Source of the DNA: an uncultured Collinsella sp.
GTDB lineage: Bacteria > Actinomycetota > Coriobacteriia > Coriobacteriales > Coriobacteriaceae
NCBI GenBank assembly: GCA_900540095.1
Contig: UQEO01000032.1
Location: 1-19,628, forward strand
Length of the DNA: 19,628 bases
Direction of reading: 5' to 3'
Of the stretch, positions 1 to 7,343 are shown one piece after another. The notes under the pieces are model-generated. The model saw only the letters and a program-made list of their open reading frames with translations, was not told the DNA's origin and ran no database searches. The position numbers and the translations under genes were made by a program. The stretch's first letter is position 1. Each line of letters starts with the position of its first letter.

Positions 1-29
1 CGCGGCTCATCCGGTCCGACCGGGCCGCG
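1..29. other. Nested GC-rich inverted repeat at window edge
   Basis: The outer arms CGCGGC and GCCGCG (1-6 and 24-29) enclose a second pair, CCGGT and ACCGG, around CCG. The whole could fold as a two-step hairpin on either strand. There is no T-run on the plus strand directly after it, and the sequence upstream is outside the window, so it cannot be assigned as a terminator, leader or tRNA piece. A strong ribosome-binding-like AAGGAG follows at 34-39. Confidence 0.35.
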
Positions 30-178
30 CGGCAAGGAGATATATTGCCAGACCGGAGGGGCCCCGCGGGCGGGAATCTGGGCGTACACATTTCCTACAC
101 ATATTTATACTCAGCTTACGTTTGCCAGCCGTTCTCTACCGCTCGCCGAGGGCCTCTTTATAGTGAAGCGTCATATGG
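30..178. other. Gene-poor stretch downstream of the phosphohexomutase
   Basis: This stretch follows the stop codon of the minus-strand phosphohexomutase. It changes from GC-rich (30-80) to AT-rich (about 84-120, with TATA-like hexamers on both strands). A TTG-started frame of 45 codons (45-182, plus) sits behind AAGGAG but looks unlike a protein, so I do not call it a gene. I see no terminator with a proper T-tail. Confidence 0.3.
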
Positions 179-1579
179 CTAAAGCTGATAGGCCCCCTTA
201 GCCAAGGCGCAGCCGGCATCGAGCAACTCATCGCGCTCCTCCACCGAGAACCCCTCGGCGTATACGCGAACCACCGGTTCGGTCCCGCTGGGGCGGATCA
301 ACAGCCAGGTGTCATCCTCGAATGCCAAACGTAAACCATCCATATGGCTTACAGTCTGCGGCGCCTTGCCGCAAATCGATTTGGGATTCATGCCAGGAAG
401 CAGCGTTCGCAGCGATTCGGCGTCTTCGGCCTCAAGGCGCAAATCGCGACGCCCGTAGCTCGTCTTACCAAAACTGGCCTCGAGCTGATCGACCAAAACG
501 CCCAAGGGCGCGCCCGTCTTTGCCATAAGCTCACACAGAATCAGACAAGCAAGGATTCCATCGCGCTCGGGCATATGCGCGGCGATGCCGATGCCGCCGG
601 CCTCCTCGCCTCCCATGAGGACGCCGCCCTTCTTCATCTCTGCAGCTATATATTTGAAACCGACCGGCTTAACGGTCACGCGACAGCCAAGCGCCTCAGC
701 AATGCGGCGTACGAGTGTCGAGCACGAGAGATTGACGACGACACGCCCCTCCAAATTGCGGAATTGAACGAGGTCGCCCAAAACAAGCGCCATGATTTGA
801 TGCGGATGTATATATCTACCGCGTTCGTCGACCGCGCCAATACGATCGGCATCGCCGTCGGTCACCAGGCCCGCGCACGCCCCGTCCTCTACAACTGCAC
901 GCTCGCAAGCGTCCACCCATGGCTCAACAGGGTCGGGGCAAATGTCCTCTTGATCGGACGACTCTCCGGCATGAATCTCGTGCACCTCGACGCCTAGCTC
1001 CCGCAGCAGGTCGGCAAGATATCCCTGGGCCGCGCCGCCCATGGGGTCAACCACCACGCGCAGGTGAGCGGCTCGAATGGCCTCGGCATCGACAAACGAC
1101 GCCACCGCCTGCATATAGTCAGGAATAATATCCGCGGTGCGATAGCTTTCCTCGATCCCCATCGGCTCGGGGGCCATGGTCTCTTCAAGCTCTTCGATGA
1201 CATCCTGATTGGCCGTCGAGCCATCTCCCATGCGTAGTTTAAGGCACAGATACCCCTGCGGATGATGGGACCCCGTCACCATGAGCGCACCGCAGGCCTC
1301 GCCGTCATACGCCGCCGCCCACGTAAGGGCGGGGGTCGGGACAGGCCGAGATGCGAGTACTGCGTCCAATCCGTGAGCCGCAAGCACGCCTGCCGCAAGC
1401 TCAGCGAACTCGCGCGCCTGCGGCCGGGTGTCGAACCCTATATAGACTGTTTTGCCGGGATTGGTCTTTTGCCACAACTCGCCGACGGCATCGGCAATGC
1501 GGGCAACGTTGTCGGCGGTAAAGTCGTCGTCGACGCGGGCGCGCCAACCGTCAGTTCCAAAATGAATTATCGCGCACAC
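179..1579 (-). CDS. Phosphohexomutase (phosphoglucomutase/phosphomannomutase family)
   Basis: This enzyme interconverts hexose 1-phosphate and 6-phosphate in the cytosol through a phosphoserine intermediate, feeding sugar nucleotides for wall or polysaccharide synthesis. The order of the alpha-D-phosphohexomutase superfamily is visible: an N-terminal FGTDGWR; the active-serine loop TGSHHP with the serine near residue 104; the metal loop DGDADR at about 241-246; the sugar-specificity loop GGEEAGG at about 323-329; and the phosphate loop RPSGTEP at about 429-435. The open frame runs further upstream to 1663, but that extension has no family similarity. The GTG at 1579 has GAGGTG seven bases before it and gives a normal 466-residue protein. 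The serine loop is usually TASHNP, so Gly and His here are departures. Family assignment is secure; whether glucose or mannose phosphate is preferred cannot be read from the sequence. Confidence 0.9.
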   Translation of the reverse strand: MCAIIHFGTDGWRARVDDDFTADNVARIADAVGELWQKTNPGKTVYIGFDTRPQAREFAELAAGVLAAHGLDAVLASRPVPTPALTWAAAYDGEACGALMVTGSHHPQGYLCLKLRMGDGSTANQDVIEELEETMAPEPMGIEESYRTADIIPDYMQAVASFVDAEAIRAAHLRVVVDPMGGAAQGYLADLLRELGVEVHEIHAGESSDQEDICPDPVEPWVDACERAVVEDGACAGLVTDGDADRIGAVDERGRYIHPHQIMALVLGDLVQFRNLEGRVVVNLSCSTLVRRIAEALGCRVTVKPVGFKYIAAEMKKGGVLMGGEEAGGIGIAAHMPERDGILACLILCELMAKTGAPLGVLVDQLEASFGKTSYGRRDLRLEAEDAESLRTLLPGMNPKSICGKAPQTVSHMDGLRLAFEDDTWLLIRPSGTEPVVRVYAEGFSVEERDELLDAGCALAKGAYQL

Positions 1580-1700
1580 GCGCAGACACCTCACAGTGTT
1601 TGGATCATGGTACGCATGGGGTATACCCGCAACGCTCGCCCAGCAACCTGCCAAAACCGGCATTCACTATTTGGGCAAATGCTACCGACGATGTGCAAGC

Positions 1701-1729
1701 AAAAAAACCGCCCCGTATGGAGCGGTTTT
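1701..1729 (-). terminator. Rho-independent terminator of the dtxR-like/methyltransferase operon
   Basis: Read on the minus strand, AAAACCGCTCC and GGGGCGGTTTT pair over 11 bp (one T-G wobble) around a four-base ATAC loop and run into a seven-T tract. It lies a few bases after the methyltransferase stop codon and separates that unit from the phosphohexomutase gene. Confidence 0.9.
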
Positions 1730-1734
1730 GACCT

Positions 1735-2628
1735 TTATATATCGAGCGCCTCGGCCATCGCCGCCGTGGTGATCGCCGTGGTTCCACAGCAACTGCCCAC
1801 CATTGCGGCACCGGCATGCCTCCATTCGATGCAAGCACGCGCGAAGGCTTCGGGGTTCTCGCGCCACACAGGACCATCCTGTGTTTGGACCGGATCACCC
1901 ACGTTGGGGCGTACCGTGACGGGCGTAGTCGCCGATGCAACCATCCTGGGCACCGCCACGTTCGCGGCCGCAAGTGAACAGCAGTTAACGCCAACCGAGT
2001 TTGCGCCGTGCTTTTCGGCGTACAAAACAGCAGCCTCGATGTTGAGGCCATCGCCTAGCAGGTCGCCTTTATCGTCAACGACAAAACTTACCAAAACAGG
2101 CATGCCGTCGGCGGCATCCTGGGCGCCGGCAAGCATGGGCTGCAAATTACGGATAGACGTCACCGTCTCGATCAGCAGACCGTCAACACCAGCATTGAGC
2201 AGGGCGTATGCCTGCTCTCGCGAAATGCCTCGGATTTCTCGATACTCGGCAGAGTCTTCGGCAAACCACTCAATGCCGATCGGGCCCATCGAGCCCAGCA
2301 GCAGCTGAGGGTGCGCCTGGCGCGCATCGTCGACGGCACCGCGATTGACCTCAGCCACGGACGGCGTAATCTGATCTTGCTTGAGGGCGTAGCTTGATGC
2401 CTGAAAGGTATTGGTAATGAGCACCTGCGCACCGGCGGCGACATACAGGCGATGGATACGAGAAACAGCCTGCGGCTCGGCAAGGTTCCAAAACGCCGGT
2501 GGGATGTCGGCGGCATCGTATTCACTCATCAGCACGCTGCCCATGGGGCCCTGCGTCAACAGGGTCTCGCTCGACATGCGGCGCATAAGTTCCTCGCCGC
2601 CGGGGCGGTTGTAATAACTCGTATCCAT
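1735..2628 (-). CDS. Homocysteine S-methyltransferase-domain protein
   Basis: The protein belongs to the zinc-dependent homocysteine methyltransferase family (Hcy domain, as in MmuM, BHMT and the N-terminal module of MetH), which transfers a methyl group to homocysteine to form methionine. The visible signs are GAQVLITNTFQAS at about 66-78, GSMGPIG at 112-118, and the zinc-ligand segments GVNCC (213-217) and GSCCGTT (278-284). At 297 residues it is a single domain, without the folate, cobalamin or activation modules of full MetH. The family's usual N-terminal DGAMGT reads QGPMGS here. The first ATG (2628) has no close ribosome binding site, while an ATG at 2586 sits five bases after GAGG, so the true protein may be 283 residues. 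It starts 12 bases after the upstream regulator's stop and is probably co-transcribed with it. The methyl donor is not evident. Confidence 0.83.
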   Translation of the reverse strand: MDTSYYNRPGGEELMRRMSSETLLTQGPMGSVLMSEYDAADIPPAFWNLAEPQAVSRIHRLYVAAGAQVLITNTFQASSYALKQDQITPSVAEVNRGAVDDARQAHPQLLLGSMGPIGIEWFAEDSAEYREIRGISREQAYALLNAGVDGLLIETVTSIRNLQPMLAGAQDAADGMPVLVSFVVDDKGDLLGDGLNIEAAVLYAEKHGANSVGVNCCSLAAANVAVPRMVASATTPVTVRPNVGDPVQTQDGPVWRENPEAFARACIEWRHAGAAMVGSCCGTTAITTAAMAEALDI

Positions 2629-2640
2629 ATATAAGTTTCG

Positions 2641-3063
2641 CTATTCCTCGACGCTGATTCCCTGTTTTTCGAGATAGGCGAGCCAGCGGCTCATCGTGTC
2701 CTCGGAAAGCGCATGTTCCATCATGCACGCCTCGGAATCGGCCCGCTCAAAATCGACGCCGAGCTCCTGGACCAAAAACGTGCGGATAAGGCGATGACGG
2801 TACCAAATAGCCGTGCCGACCTCGCGACCACGGTCGGTCAGGATGACCTTGCCGTAATGCGATTGCTCGACAAGCTCGGACGCCTTAAGCGCCGAAACTG
2901 CCTTATTGACCGATGCCTTGGAGACACCAAGACGCTGCGCGATGTCGACCGATCGCACGCCATTGGTCTCCCCTTCTTCGCTTTCGATGCGAACCATGCA
3001 CTCCAAGTAGTCTTCGTTCGCCACCGTTAGATGCAGCTCGCGCGAGCTATTTGTCGTATCCAT
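2641..3063 (-). CDS. DtxR/MntR-family metal-dependent transcriptional regulator
   Basis: This is a 140-residue DNA-binding repressor of the iron/manganese-responsive family. The winged helix-turn-helix covers roughly residues 15-80 (IAQRLGVSKASVNKAVSALK is the recognition region). The metal-binding and dimerisation domain follows, with YRHRL near 88-92 and EACMMEHALS at 111-120. There is no C-terminal SH3-like domain, as in MntR. Aligning by eye, the ligands are D18, E21, H90, C113, E116 and H117. Asp18 and Glu21 match MntR, whereas Cys113 matches DtxR Cys102 rather than MntR Glu99. The start ATG follows a purine-rich GAAGGGACGGAAGG. It is the first gene of a two-gene unit with the methyltransferase and is divergent from pepT. 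The inverted repeat at 3117-3136 is a likely autoregulatory site. The responding metal is uncertain. Confidence 0.88.
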   Translation of the reverse strand: MDTTNSSRELHLTVANEDYLECMVRIESEEGETNGVRSVDIAQRLGVSKASVNKAVSALKASELVEQSHYGKVILTDRGREVGTAIWYRHRLIRTFLVQELGVDFERADSEACMMEHALSEDTMSRWLAYLEKQGISVEE

Positions 3064-3094
3064 GACCTTCCGTCCCTTCTGCTTTCAAAGGCTG

Positions 3095-3145
3095 ATTCTA
3101 CCCCATCCGCCCGTCGCGGTATGCTGTGGCATACCGTGCTAGAGT
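3095..3145. promoter_or_regulatory. Divergent promoter region with candidate operator
   Basis: A perfect 8-bp inverted repeat, CGGTATGC at 3117-3124 and GCATACCG at 3129-3136, is separated by TGTG. On the minus strand a -10-like TAGAAT (3100-3095) lies 16 bases downstream, so the repeat covers the -35 position of the regulator's promoter. On the plus strand an extended -10-like TGCTAGAGT (3137-3145) abuts it, about 38 bases before the pepT start. The repeat therefore overlaps both putative promoters. The promoter hexamers are inferred by eye; the palindrome is seen directly. Confidence 0.55.
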
Positions 3146-3183
3146 TCTTGTTGCACACGACGACCAAGATTGGAGCGGTCTTT

Positions 3184-4431
3184 ATGGAAAACAACGCCAC
3201 GAACCCCGACGTCCTTGAGCGCTTTTTGCGCTACGTCCAAATCAACACGCAATCCGAGGATGCAAACTGCGACCAGGTGCCTTCGAGCACCGTTCAGTTT
3301 GACCTTGCCAACATCCTGGCCAAGGAGCTGCGCGAGCTCGGCGCGGCCGATGCCCATGTGACCGAGCATGCTTACGTGTGCGCGCATATTCCTGCGAGCG
3401 CGGGCGCGGAGAACAAGCCCGCCCTGGGCCTGATAGCACACCTCGACACCACCGAGGTTGCGCCGGGCGCCGGTGTGAAGCCGCACATTGTGCACTACGA
3501 AGGCGGCGACCTGGTCTGCGGTACCGTTGACGGCAAGCCTGTGGCCATGAGCACCGCCAAGCTTCCCGCCCTGAACGACCTTGTGGGTGAGGACTTGGTC
3601 TGCAGTGACGGCACCACGCTGCTGGGCGCCGACGACAAGGCCGGCGTCGCCGAGATCATGGCGCTTGTCGCGCGTATCGCTCAGGACCCCTCGCTGCCCC
3701 ACCCCGCACTCGGCATTTGTTTTTGCCCAGACGAAGAGATCGGTCACGGCGCCGAGCTGTTGGACATCGAGGCCTTTGGCTGCAAGTACGCTTACACGGT
3801 CGACGGCGGTCCCATTGGCGAGCTGGAGTGGGAGTGCTTTAACGCCGCCGAGGCAACCGTTCACTTTGAGGGCCAGTCCATCCATCCCGGTGACGCCAAA
3901 GGCCGCATGGTCAACGCGGGCAATCTGTTCTGCGACTTCAATGCCCTGCTCCCCTACGAGCAGCGTCCGGAATACACCGAGGGCTACGAGGGCTTCTATC
4001 ACCTTGAGGGCGTCTCGGCAACGGTCGACCATGCCACGGCGCGCTATATCGTCCGTGATCACGATGCCGCCAAGTTCCAGCAGAAGCTCGCGCTGATTGA
4101 TTCCGCCGCAGCCCTGCTCAACCAGCGCCTGGGCGAAGAGCGCGTGACGGTCGAGATCAAGCAGCAGTACCGCAACATGGCCGAGATCGTGCGTGACTAC
4201 CCCGAGCTTATCGATGTCGCCAAGGAAGCCTACCTTGCCTGCGGCATTGAGCCCCAGGTGCTGCCGATTCGCGGTGGTACCGACGGTGCGCAGCTGTCGT
4301 TCCGCGGCCTGCCCTGCCCCAACCTTTCCACGGGCGGCTACTGCTACCACGGCGTCAACGAGTTTGTCCCGGTCAGCTCGCTCGTCAAGATGACCGACGT
4401 CCTCCAGGAACTCGTCGCCCACTTCGCATAG
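3184..4431 (+). CDS. pepT: Peptidase T (tripeptide aminopeptidase)
   Basis: PepT is a cytosolic M20-family dizinc exopeptidase that removes the N-terminal residue of tripeptides, serving amino-acid recovery from peptides. Family landmarks appear in order: LIAHLDT (first metal His and Asp), LLGADDKAG (bridging Asp), CPDEEIGHG (catalytic Glu pair), TVDGGPIGELEWE, the dimerisation-domain segment SIHPGDAKGRMVNA, and the C-terminal RGGTDGAQLSFRG and STGGYCYHGVNEF (last metal His). The open frame extends back to 3031, but the ATG at 3184 has GGAG eight bases upstream and gives 415 residues, close to the usual size of about 410. It is transcribed alone, away from the DtxR-like gene, and ends in its own terminator. 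Its promoter may be touched by the inverted repeat in the divergent region. Confidence 0.95.
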   Translation: MENNATNPDVLERFLRYVQINTQSEDANCDQVPSSTVQFDLANILAKELRELGAADAHVTEHAYVCAHIPASAGAENKPALGLIAHLDTTEVAPGAGVKPHIVHYEGGDLVCGTVDGKPVAMSTAKLPALNDLVGEDLVCSDGTTLLGADDKAGVAEIMALVARIAQDPSLPHPALGICFCPDEEIGHGAELLDIEAFGCKYAYTVDGGPIGELEWECFNAAEATVHFEGQSIHPGDAKGRMVNAGNLFCDFNALLPYEQRPEYTEGYEGFYHLEGVSATVDHATARYIVRDHDAAKFQQKLALIDSAAALLNQRLGEERVTVEIKQQYRNMAEIVRDYPELIDVAKEAYLACGIEPQVLPIRGGTDGAQLSFRGLPCPNLSTGGYCYHGVNEFVPVSSLVKMTDVLQELVAHFA

Positions 4432-4458
4432 ATCTGGCCGCACAAGCCCAAAAGACGA

Positions 4459-4496
4459 ATCGCCCCGTCCTCAACCAAGAACGGGGCGATTTTTTT
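4459..4496 (+). terminator. Rho-independent terminator after pepT
   Basis: A perfect 10-bp stem (ATCGCCCCGT and ACGGGGCGAT, 4459-4468 and 4481-4490) with a 12-base loop is followed by an uninterrupted T-run to 4496. It ends the plus-strand pepT transcript 27 bases after its stop codon. Confidence 0.93.
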
Positions 4497-4543
4497 ACTG
4501 CAACGAGAATAGGTTGACGCACGCCAGCCTCTTAACGCAAGGA

Positions 4544-4600
4544 GTGTCCCAAACTGCCGGCACAAAAGGAACGTCCCCAAGTGCCAAGTGTTCCGGCAAC
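4544..4600. repeat. Possible REP-like intergenic repeat
   Basis: Two related 15-mers, GTGTCCCAAACTGCC (4544-4558) and ACGTCCCCAAGTGCC (4571-4585), match at 11 of 15 positions. They are followed by GTTCCGGCA, which is complementary in parts to TGCC (4555-4558) and GGAAC upstream. GTCCC-rich short repeats of this style occur as dispersed intergenic elements near REP-associated transposases in other Gram-positive genomes. No transposase is present here, and copy number cannot be judged from one window. Confidence 0.35.
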
Positions 4601-4660
4601 GCCGATGTTTTGGCAACGACAGCGAGCGGGTCGCATTTGAGACAAGGTGACGTGAAACGA

Positions 4661-4689
4661 AAGGGCGCTGACCTTCTGGTCGCGCCCTT
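4661..4689 (-). terminator. Candidate terminator of the murA-LCP unit
   Basis: On the minus strand, AAGGGCGC and GCGCCCTT frame an inner GACC/GGTC pair with one unpaired base and a four-base loop. The sequence then reads TTTCGTTTC. It lies about 77 bases beyond the LCP stop codon and faces the right way to end that transcript. The T-tract is imperfect. Confidence 0.6.
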
Positions 4690-4737
4690 GAAGTTGAACG
4701 TCAGATTGTCCAAATGCGGCCCGCGCAGCGTCGAGCC

Positions 4738-4765
4738 GTTACGGCGTTTGGCAAAACGCCGTAAC
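4738..4765. other. Perfect 12-bp hairpin abutting the LCP stop codon
   Basis: GTTACGGCGTTT (4738-4749) and AAACGCCGTAAC (4754-4765) are exact inverted copies around a GGCA loop, directly after the LCP stop codon (TAA at 4768-4766 on the minus strand). Neither strand has a T-run after it, so it is not a classical terminator. It may be an mRNA 3'-end stabiliser upstream of the terminator at 4661-4689. Confidence 0.6.
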
Positions 4766-5995
4766 TTAGTAGTTGGCTTCGTAGCCGTTGCCGTCGCCGG
4801 TGGGCTCTTCGTAGTAGTCCGAATCGCTCGAATCAGTCGAATCGTCCGAATCGTCAGAGCTAACCGATGAGGTTGCGGTGCCGTTGGCGTAATCATCGGA
4901 CGTGTTGTTGTTCAGGTCGCCGATCGTAGAGCTGGAGCCATCGGACTGGCCCATGGTATTGGGGCCCTTGGGATCCTTACCAGCGTCGACGCGCTCCATC
5001 ATTTCCTTAAGCTCGTCCTCGTAGACAAAGACGTAGCTCACGCCATCAATCATGGTGCTGGCATCGGCATACGAAGGCAAGTTGGCCGAATAGATGCCGT
5101 CAACATCCATGCCGCGCATGGCATTGACCGTAGAGACGATGTCTTGAACGCTCATATCGGTCACGAGCATGTCGGACAGCGAATTGACGAGGTCGAAGAC
5201 CTTGGTGGCATCGAAGTTGTTGAGGATCTGGTTGGCGAGGGCGCCGAGCACCTGACGCTGGTGGCGCATGCGTGTGTAGTCGCCATCGGCATAGATGTAG
5301 CGGCAACGGGCATAGGTAAGGGCGGTCGCGCCATCCATGTGCTGCTGACCGGCGGTGATCTTAATGTCGAGATGCTCGGGGTCGTCGACATCGTCGGTTG
5401 CGTTAATGTCGATGCCGCCGACCGAATCGATGAGCGACTGCATGCCGTCGAAGCTGACCTCGGCATAGTGGGAAATCTGGACACCGCACAGCTCGTTGAC
5501 CGCCTGGACCATGGCTTCGGCGCCGCCGTAGGTATGGCAGGCGTTGATCTTCATGGTCGAGCCGTTGTAGACGACCTTGGTATCGCGCGGAATGGAGATG
5601 AGCGTCGCCTGTTTTTGCGTGGGGTCGATACGCGCCAGGATAATCGAGTCGGCGCGGTATGTATCCTCGCCCGGGCGACCGTCAGTGCCAAGGAGTAGCA
5701 CGTAGAACGGGTCCTTTGCCTCGTCGGTATCAAGCAGAATCTGGCGCAGGTTGTCGGTAATGACGTTGGAATCGCCGAGCTTGCCCATAATGGTGGCAAA
5801 CCACAGGCCGGCGGCAGTCGTAGCGCTCAGCAGCACACCGAGCACAGCAATGAGCGCAACGCGGCGAACCGTATGACCGCGACGGCGCTGACGAGCGCGC
5901 TCGGAATAGCGGGCAACGTTATCGCGGCTATAGATTTTTGCCTGAGCGCCGGTCGAAGGTCTTCGAGATTCCGTAATGGGCTTTTTCTTAAACAT
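4766..5995 (-). CDS. LytR-CpsA-Psr (LCP) family cell-wall glycopolymer ligase
   Basis: LCP proteins are membrane-anchored enzymes that move lipid-linked wall polymers onto peptidoglycan at the outer face of the membrane. The ATG at 5995 has AGG about six bases before it; the frame could also start at a TTG two codons earlier. The protein has a basic cytoplasmic tail (residues 1-45), one membrane helix (about 46-68), and then the LCP domain with LLLGTDGR near 101-108, RADSIILARID near 115-125 and the phosphate-contacting SIPRDTKV near 134-141. Further Arg-rich motifs follow (YARCRY, TRMRHQRQ). The last 65 or so residues are a low-complexity Ser/Asp/Asn/Gly tail, probably disordered. The gene starts 12 bases after the murA stop, so both are probably on one transcript, consistent with a shared wall-building role. 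Confidence 0.93.
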   Translation of the reverse strand: MFKKKPITESRRPSTGAQAKIYSRDNVARYSERARQRRRGHTVRRVALIAVLGVLLSATTAAGLWFATIMGKLGDSNVITDNLRQILLDTDEAKDPFYVLLLGTDGRPGEDTYRADSIILARIDPTQKQATLISIPRDTKVVYNGSTMKINACHTYGGAEAMVQAVNELCGVQISHYAEVSFDGMQSLIDSVGGIDINATDDVDDPEHLDIKITAGQQHMDGATALTYARCRYIYADGDYTRMRHQRQVLGALANQILNNFDATKVFDLVNSLSDMLVTDMSVQDIVSTVNAMRGMDVDGIYSANLPSYADASTMIDGVSYVFVYEDELKEMMERVDAGKDPKGPNTMGQSDGSSSTIGDLNNNTSDDYANGTATSSVSSDDSDDSTDSSDSDYYEEPTGDGNGYEANY

Positions 5996-6007
5996 AGGCA
6001 ACCTGCA

Positions 6008-7291
6008 TTAGTAGATGACGGGATCGGGAACAGTGGCGTGCTCGACATGAGCGCCAAGCGCCTGCAGCTTTTCGACAAACTGTTCGTAGCCGCGCTTAAT
6101 GTGATGGATGGCCGAGACCTCGGTCGTGCCGTCGGCAATGAGGCCGGCAACGACGAGTGCCGCGCCACCACGAAGATCCGGTGAGGTTACCTGAGCGCCG
6201 GAGAAGCCCTTGACGCCGTGAATCATAGCGTGGTGGCTCTCGATGCGAATGTCGGCACCCATGCGCACCAGCTCGGATGCGAACATAAAGCGATTCTCGA
6301 AGATGTTCTCGGTGATAACGGAGCTGCCGTCGGCCAGGGCGGAGAGCACCATGATCTGCGCCTGCATGTCCGTGGGGAAACCGGGGAACGGAAGCGTCTG
6401 GATGTCGACCGGCTTGATGCACTCGGCACGCCTCACATGGACGCCATCCTCGACGCGCTCGCAGTCGATGCCCATGAGCTCCATCTTCTTGAGCACCATG
6501 CCCAAGTGAATGGGGCAAAAGCCTGTGACGTCGACACCGCGGTCGTCTGCCATCAACGCACCGGCAACGATAAAGGTACCGGCCTCGATGCGGTCGCCCA
6601 CCACGCGATGGGTAACGGGATGCAGCTCCTCCACGCCCTCGATGGTCACGACAGGCGTACCGGCGCCGACAATCTTGGCGCCCATTTCGTTGAGCATGTT
6701 GGCGAGATCGACGATCTCGGGCTCGCGGGCGGCATTGTCGATTACCGTGGTACCCTGCGCGCGCACGGAGGCCATGATGAGGTTCTCGGTCGCACCGACA
6801 CTGGCAAACTCGAGCGTGACGGTGGTACCGTGCAGGCCCTGGGGCGCGTTGGCGTTGATATAGCCGTGGGCGGTATCGAACTCAACGCCCAAGGCCTCAA
6901 GACCCAAGATATGCATATCGATCTTGCGAGCGCCCAGGTTGCAGCCGCCGGGCATGGCGATCTTGGCGCGATGGAAACGGCCCAGCAGGGGTCCCATCAC
7001 GGCAGTGGAAGCGCGCATCTTGGCAACGAGCTCGTAGGGCGCCTCCCAAGAATCAACCTGGGAGGTATCGATCTCGAGCGTGTGCTCGTCGAGAACATCG
7101 ATCGTAGCGCCCATACCCTTGAGCACCTTGCCCATCACGTGGACATCGGAAATATCAGGCACGTTCTGCAGCGTCGTCTTGCCCGGCGCCAGAAGCGTTG
7201 CCGCCATAAGTTTGAGCGCGGAGTTCTTGGCACCCGAAACAGGCACGGAACCTCCGATGGCGTGGCCACCCTCAACGCGGATAATATCCAA
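6008..7291 (-). CDS. murA: UDP-N-acetylglucosamine 1-carboxyvinyltransferase
   Basis: MurA performs the first committed step of peptidoglycan synthesis, moving enolpyruvate from phosphoenolpyruvate to UDP-GlcNAc in the cytosol. The 427-residue protein has GAKNSALK with Lys22 and Asn23, the catalytic loop PGGCNLGARKID with Cys117 (equivalent to E. coli Cys115), PGFPTDMQAQ, FENRFMF, and the closing SPDLRGGAALVVAGLIADG. The presence of Cys rather than Asp at the loop predicts a fosfomycin-sensitive enzyme, from family knowledge. The start is a TTG preceded by AAAGGG six bases upstream. The ATP synthase operon terminator lies immediately before this ribosome binding site, leaving little room for a separate promoter. 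The LCP gene follows 12 bases after the stop. Confidence 0.97.
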   Translation of the reverse strand: MDIIRVEGGHAIGGSVPVSGAKNSALKLMAATLLAPGKTTLQNVPDISDVHVMGKVLKGMGATIDVLDEHTLEIDTSQVDSWEAPYELVAKMRASTAVMGPLLGRFHRAKIAMPGGCNLGARKIDMHILGLEALGVEFDTAHGYINANAPQGLHGTTVTLEFASVGATENLIMASVRAQGTTVIDNAAREPEIVDLANMLNEMGAKIVGAGTPVVTIEGVEELHPVTHRVVGDRIEAGTFIVAGALMADDRGVDVTGFCPIHLGMVLKKMELMGIDCERVEDGVHVRRAECIKPVDIQTLPFPGFPTDMQAQIMVLSALADGSSVITENIFENRFMFASELVRMGADIRIESHHAMIHGVKGFSGAQVTSPDLRGGAALVVAGLIADGTTEVSAIHHIKRGYEQFVEKLQALGAHVEHATVPDPVIY

Positions 7292-7304
7292 GGTCTACCC
7301 TTTC

Positions 7305-7343
7305 AAAAAGCATGCCCGGGGTGGCTGGGCCATCCCGGGCATG
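7305..7343 (-). terminator. Terminator/attenuator between atpC and murA
   Basis: CATGCCCGGG (7311-7320) and CCCGGGCATG (7334-7343) form a perfect 10-bp stem, extended by a G-T wobble and three more pairs around a CTGGG-type loop. On the minus strand it runs into CTTTTTG (T-run at 7309-7305). It is a strong terminator candidate for the atp operon, but murA's AAAGGG ribosome binding site follows within three bases, so some read-through to murA is likely. Confidence 0.85.

Noticed and set aside
45..182. A TTG-started plus-strand frame of 45 codons behind AAGGAG
   Set aside because: Its composition is unlike the neighbouring genes, with no recognisable domain, and it overlaps the end of the phosphohexomutase on the other strand. 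A good ribosome-binding match alone is not enough.
3139..4443. A long open frame antisense to pepT
   Set aside because: It mirrors pepT codon structure in GC-rich DNA. PepT has all its metal-binding motifs on the plus strand, and the antisense product has no family features.
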